A stretch of DNA of 64,000 nt from an uncultured Eubacteriales bacterium. Lineage in GTDB: Bacteria; Bacillota; Clostridia; Oscillospirales; Oscillospiraceae. Each line of letters opens with the position of its first letter. Position 1 is the stretch's first letter. Location of the stretch: the NCBI GenBank assembly GCA_900320465.1, contig ONSQ01000008.1, positions 1 through 64,000 on the forward strand, given 5' to 3'. Under the pieces are notes generated by a model. That model was not told where the DNA came from. It saw only the letters and a program-made list of their open reading frames with translations, and ran no database searches. Positions 61,664 to 64,000 of this stretch are shown here, in pieces. A program made the translations under genes and the position numbers.

Positions 61664-61689
61664 ACGCCGGGGCAGTCCTGCCCCGGCGT
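61664..61689. terminator. Terminator between the PfkB and pyrophosphatase genes
   Basis: ACGCCGGGGCAG (61664-61675) pairs with CTGCCCCGGCGT (61678-61689). It is framed by TAGTTTTTAG (61624-61633, again at 61638-61647) and its complement CTAAAAACTA (61705-61714), which could form a larger hairpin around it. Confidence 0.75.
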
Positions 61690-61718
61690 TTCTAAAACTA
61701 TTCTCTAAAAACTAAGAA

Positions 61719-63332
61719 TTATCCCCAGAGAGCCGTGAGCATGGGGATGATCTGCTTTTTGCGGCTCATGACGCCGGGCAGGAACATGGCCTTGTCCCGC
61801 GGCTTCACGCCGAAGGCCTGCTGCATGTCGTCGTCGCTGCCCACATACAGTAGATGCGAGCCCTCCTGCAGCACGTCCGTGATCATCAGGATCACGAAGT
61901 TGAACTCCTTTTCGCGCTGCAGCTTCTGCATATAGGCCATAAACTCGTCCCGCCGGTTCAGCAGCGGGGAGGCGTCGGCGCAGGTGATCTGGCTGACGCC
62001 GATATTATGCTCGGCGATATGGAATACCTTGTAGTCCGTCCGGAACAGCTCCTCGATGGGCTTTTCCTCGGCGCCCTCCACGGCGAAGAGCTCCCGCCCG
62101 ATCTCCTGGAGTGAGATATGGGCGATCCGCGCCAGGCGCTCGGCCATGGCGATGTCCTTCTTGGTGCAGGTGGGCGACTTGAACATGACGGTGTCGGACA
62201 GAATGGCCGCCGCCATCAGTCCCGCCATCTTGGGTGAGGGCATGACGCCGTATTCCTGATACATGGACGTGATGATCGTCACGGTGCTGCCCACCGGCTC
62301 ATTGCGGACGCTGATGGGCTGGCCGGTCTGGATATCGGCCAGACGGTGGTGATCGATGATCTCCATGATCTCCACCTGGTCCAGCCCCGGCACGGACTGG
62401 GCCGACTCGTTATGATCCACCAGCACCACGCGCTTGCGCCGCGGACGCAGCAGGTGGAAGCGCGAGAGCGTGCCCACCACCCGCTCGTTTTCATCCAGCA
62501 CGGGATAGCAGCGATAGCGGCTCTTGAGCAGGACCTCGCGCACGTCGTCCAAATAGTCGCCCAGATGGAACATCACGATGTTTTCGGTATGGCAGGCCCG
62601 CTCCACCGGAACGGCCTGGTAGATCAGTCTGGCGGCCGTGCGCGCGTCCAACGGCGTGGAGACGATGCAGGTGTTGGCCGTGCTGTGGACCCACTCGCTT
62701 CTGATCTCGCTCTGGCAGATGACCAGGCAGTTGACCTCCCGCTCCAGCGCCTGCTCGATGATCTCCGGCTGCTCGCCGCAGATGAGGATCGTGTCCTTTC
62801 CCTCCGCAAGCGGATCGTCGATGGCCTGGGGCACGGCGATGCGCACCTCGCCGGAGACGGTTTCGATCACGAAGCTGCTCTCGTTGACCAGCTGAGCCTG
62901 CAGAACGCTCAGCAGGTTGAACACCGGCAGCTCGTCGATCCGGCTGTCGGCAATGGTCTGCATGTCGTGGGTGGCGATGTCGCCGGCACTCAGAAGGCCG
63001 AACAGGCGGCCCTCCTCGTCCACGATCGGCAGCGTGGAGGCCTCCACGTCCCGCATCGTGCGCCAGGCCAGGTCCATCGTCACATTCGACGTCAGAGCCG
63101 GAGGCCGGTCATAGTCGAGATCGCTGACCTGGGTGCGCATGTTTTTGATCAGCTGCGGCGGCTCAAAGCCGAACTTTTCCAGCATCCGGGCCGACTCATC
63201 ATTGATCGATCCGATGCGCGCGGCCCGGTATTCCCTGTCGCCCAGCGCGTTGCGCAGCGCGGCGTAGGAGATGGCCGCCACGATGGAATCGGTGTCCGGG
63301 TTGCGGTGACCGGTGACAAAAATCTCGCTCAT
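61719..63332 (-). CDS. CBS- and DRTGG-domain family II inorganic pyrophosphatase
   Basis: The 537-residue protein is a regulated manganese-dependent pyrophosphatase. Its DHH domain is split: IFVTGHRNPDTDSIVAAISY at the N-terminus, and RKRVVLVDHNE with IMEIIDHHRLADI after the insert. The insert (about 70-300) has two CBS domains and a DRTGG domain, which bind adenine nucleotides and control activity. A DHHA2 domain with SRKKQIIPML closes the protein. It removes the pyrophosphate made in biosynthesis. Transcribed from the promoter at 63386-63414. Confidence 0.9.
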   Translation of the reverse strand: MSEIFVTGHRNPDTDSIVAAISYAALRNALGDREYRAARIGSINDESARMLEKFGFEPPQLIKNMRTQVSDLDYDRPPALTSNVTMDLAWRTMRDVEASTLPIVDEEGRLFGLLSAGDIATHDMQTIADSRIDELPVFNLLSVLQAQLVNESSFVIETVSGEVRIAVPQAIDDPLAEGKDTILICGEQPEIIEQALEREVNCLVICQSEIRSEWVHSTANTCIVSTPLDARTAARLIYQAVPVERACHTENIVMFHLGDYLDDVREVLLKSRYRCYPVLDENERVVGTLSRFHLLRPRRKRVVLVDHNESAQSVPGLDQVEIMEIIDHHRLADIQTGQPISVRNEPVGSTVTIITSMYQEYGVMPSPKMAGLMAAAILSDTVMFKSPTCTKKDIAMAERLARIAHISLQEIGRELFAVEGAEEKPIEELFRTDYKVFHIAEHNIGVSQITCADASPLLNRRDEFMAYMQKLQREKEFNFVILMITDVLQEGSHLLYVGSDDDMQQAFGVKPRDKAMFLPGVMSRKKQIIPMLTALWG

Positions 63333-63385
63333 GACTTCTGCTCCTCTCTGTCCGGGCCCTGGACGGGTGCCCGGCTTTTCTATTA

Positions 63386-63414
63386 ATTATAGGGGATGGG
63401 GCCCTGGAATGCAA
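63386..63414 (-). promoter_or_regulatory. Promoter of the pyrophosphatase gene
   Basis: Minus-strand TTGCAT (63414-63409), 17 bp, TATAAT (63391-63386), about 50 bases before the start codon. Confidence 0.7.
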
Positions 63415-63483
63415 GCTGATTTCCTCTTTCTTTTCTCGCCGCGGTATGGTAAGATAGTCGAAAAAAGGCAAAAGGAGTATCCC

Positions 63484-64000
63484 ATGAAGAAGAAACTGAC
63501 CGCGCTTCTCTCTCTGCTGCTTGCGCTGCTGATGCTCGCCGGCTGTTCGCTGCAGCCCACCGATCTGGGTGAGGCAGTACGCGATAAGCTCGGCGCCCTG
63601 TCGGGCGGCGACAGTGAGCACAACCCTGACGGCGTGATGTTCAGCGACATGCGCTATTCCCGTCCGGACACCGAAGCGCTCTACACCGACATCGACGCCG
63701 TGCAGCAGGCCCTCGACGGCGGCTCGCGTCTGAAGAAGGTGGAGGAGCTGCTGGACGTGTGCATGGATGATTATTATACCTTTTCCACCATGTACGCCCT
63801 GTGCAACATCTTCAACTGCCGGGATCTGCGGGACGAGTACTACGCCGACGAGTACGAGTGGATAAGCGCCGAGAGCGCCGAGGTCTCCCGCCGCTTCGAC
63901 GAGCTGTATTACGCCTGCGCCGGCTCCTCGCTGGGCCGCGAGCTGGAGGAGGACTATTTCTGGGAGGGCTTCTGCGAGGATTACGCCGACCCCAACGACT
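63484..64000 (+). CDS. Lipoprotein, probably M3-family oligoendopeptidase-like, cut by the window end
   Basis: The first 172 residues are visible. A lipoprotein signal comes first (MKKKLTALLSLLLALLMLAG then C, lipobox LAGC), followed by FSDMRYSRPDTEALYTDIDA and DDYYTFSTMYALCNIF. This pattern resembles the helical N-terminal domain of secreted M3 (oligoendopeptidase F-like) lipoproteins in Clostridia. The zinc motif would lie beyond the window, so the assignment is tentative. AAAAGGAG precedes the ATG. Confidence 0.6.
   Translation, partial: MKKKLTALLSLLLALLMLAGCSLQPTDLGEAVRDKLGALSGGDSEHNPDGVMFSDMRYSRPDTEALYTDIDAVQQALDGGSRLKKVEELLDVCMDDYYTFSTMYALCNIFNCRDLRDEYYADEYEWISAESAEVSRRFDELYYACAGSSLGRELEEDYFWEGFCEDYADPND

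Overview
The window is GC-rich, densely packed DNA with tight operons, strong Shine-Dalgarno sites, many TTGACA-17-TATAAT promoters and compact hairpin terminators. Its genes include pyruvate:ferredoxin oxidoreductase, an Rnf-type complex, an OhrR-like MarR regulator, split transketolase subunits, DUF3793, a YolD/UvrX polymerase pair and a CBS-domain pyrophosphatase. Together these point to an anaerobic gut Clostridia member, most likely of the Oscillospiraceae. The species cannot be fixed from the sequence alone.

Layout. 1-700: a 28-nt tRNA 3' end joined to a collapsed phage/ICE-type integrase, a relic of a lost mobile element. 714-6210: a sirtuin, a transglutaminase-like protein, an MFS transporter, a DUF362 protein and a zinc-ribbon protein, with an array of palindromes between a duplicated terminator. 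6224-15672: PFOR, a VWA/MoxR pair, an N-acyl-D-amino-acid deacylase, an AlkZ-like protein and a Nudix hydrolase.

15677-43452 is the core of the window. A DeoR-type regulator is divergent from a ten-gene operon: archaeal-type GAPDH, archaeal-type PGK, two transketolase halves, a LarA-like racemase, an Ldh-family dehydrogenase, then IolE, IolB, IolD and IolG. Next comes an ABC importer operon (fused permease, a damaged ATPase, a binding lipoprotein), a HAD protein and an MgtC-like protein. A LacI-type repressor is followed by a third operon: HAD, a cytoplasmic PhyA-type cysteine phytase, three more HADs, a circularly permuted phosphoglycerate mutase and a PfkB kinase. The importer and phytase operons carry near-identical LacI-type operators just after their promoters. 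I read this as one phytate/inositol-phosphate utilisation locus: import, intracellular dephosphorylation, inositol breakdown and a dedicated lower-glycolysis branch.

43578-46020: a damage-tolerance operon (Y-family polymerase, YolD-like protein, S24 repressor) with a palindromic operator over its -10 box. 46227-54190: a flavin-based redox operon (FMN-binding lipoprotein, ApbE, RnfC, D, G, E, A, a NusG-II protein, a Gx-family membrane protein). It has no RnfB, and its RnfA/RnfE lack the conserved cysteines of the membrane [2Fe-2S] cluster, so it appears to be a non-canonical Rnf relative. 54257-57818: CDF transporter, OhrR-like regulator and glutathione peroxidase, divergent from DUF3793, flavodoxin and a heavy-metal-binding protein. 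57927-64000: lipoprotein, YgjP-like metallopeptidase, MATE exporter, a second PfkB kinase, a CBS-domain pyrophosphatase and the start of a peptidase-like lipoprotein cut by the window edge.
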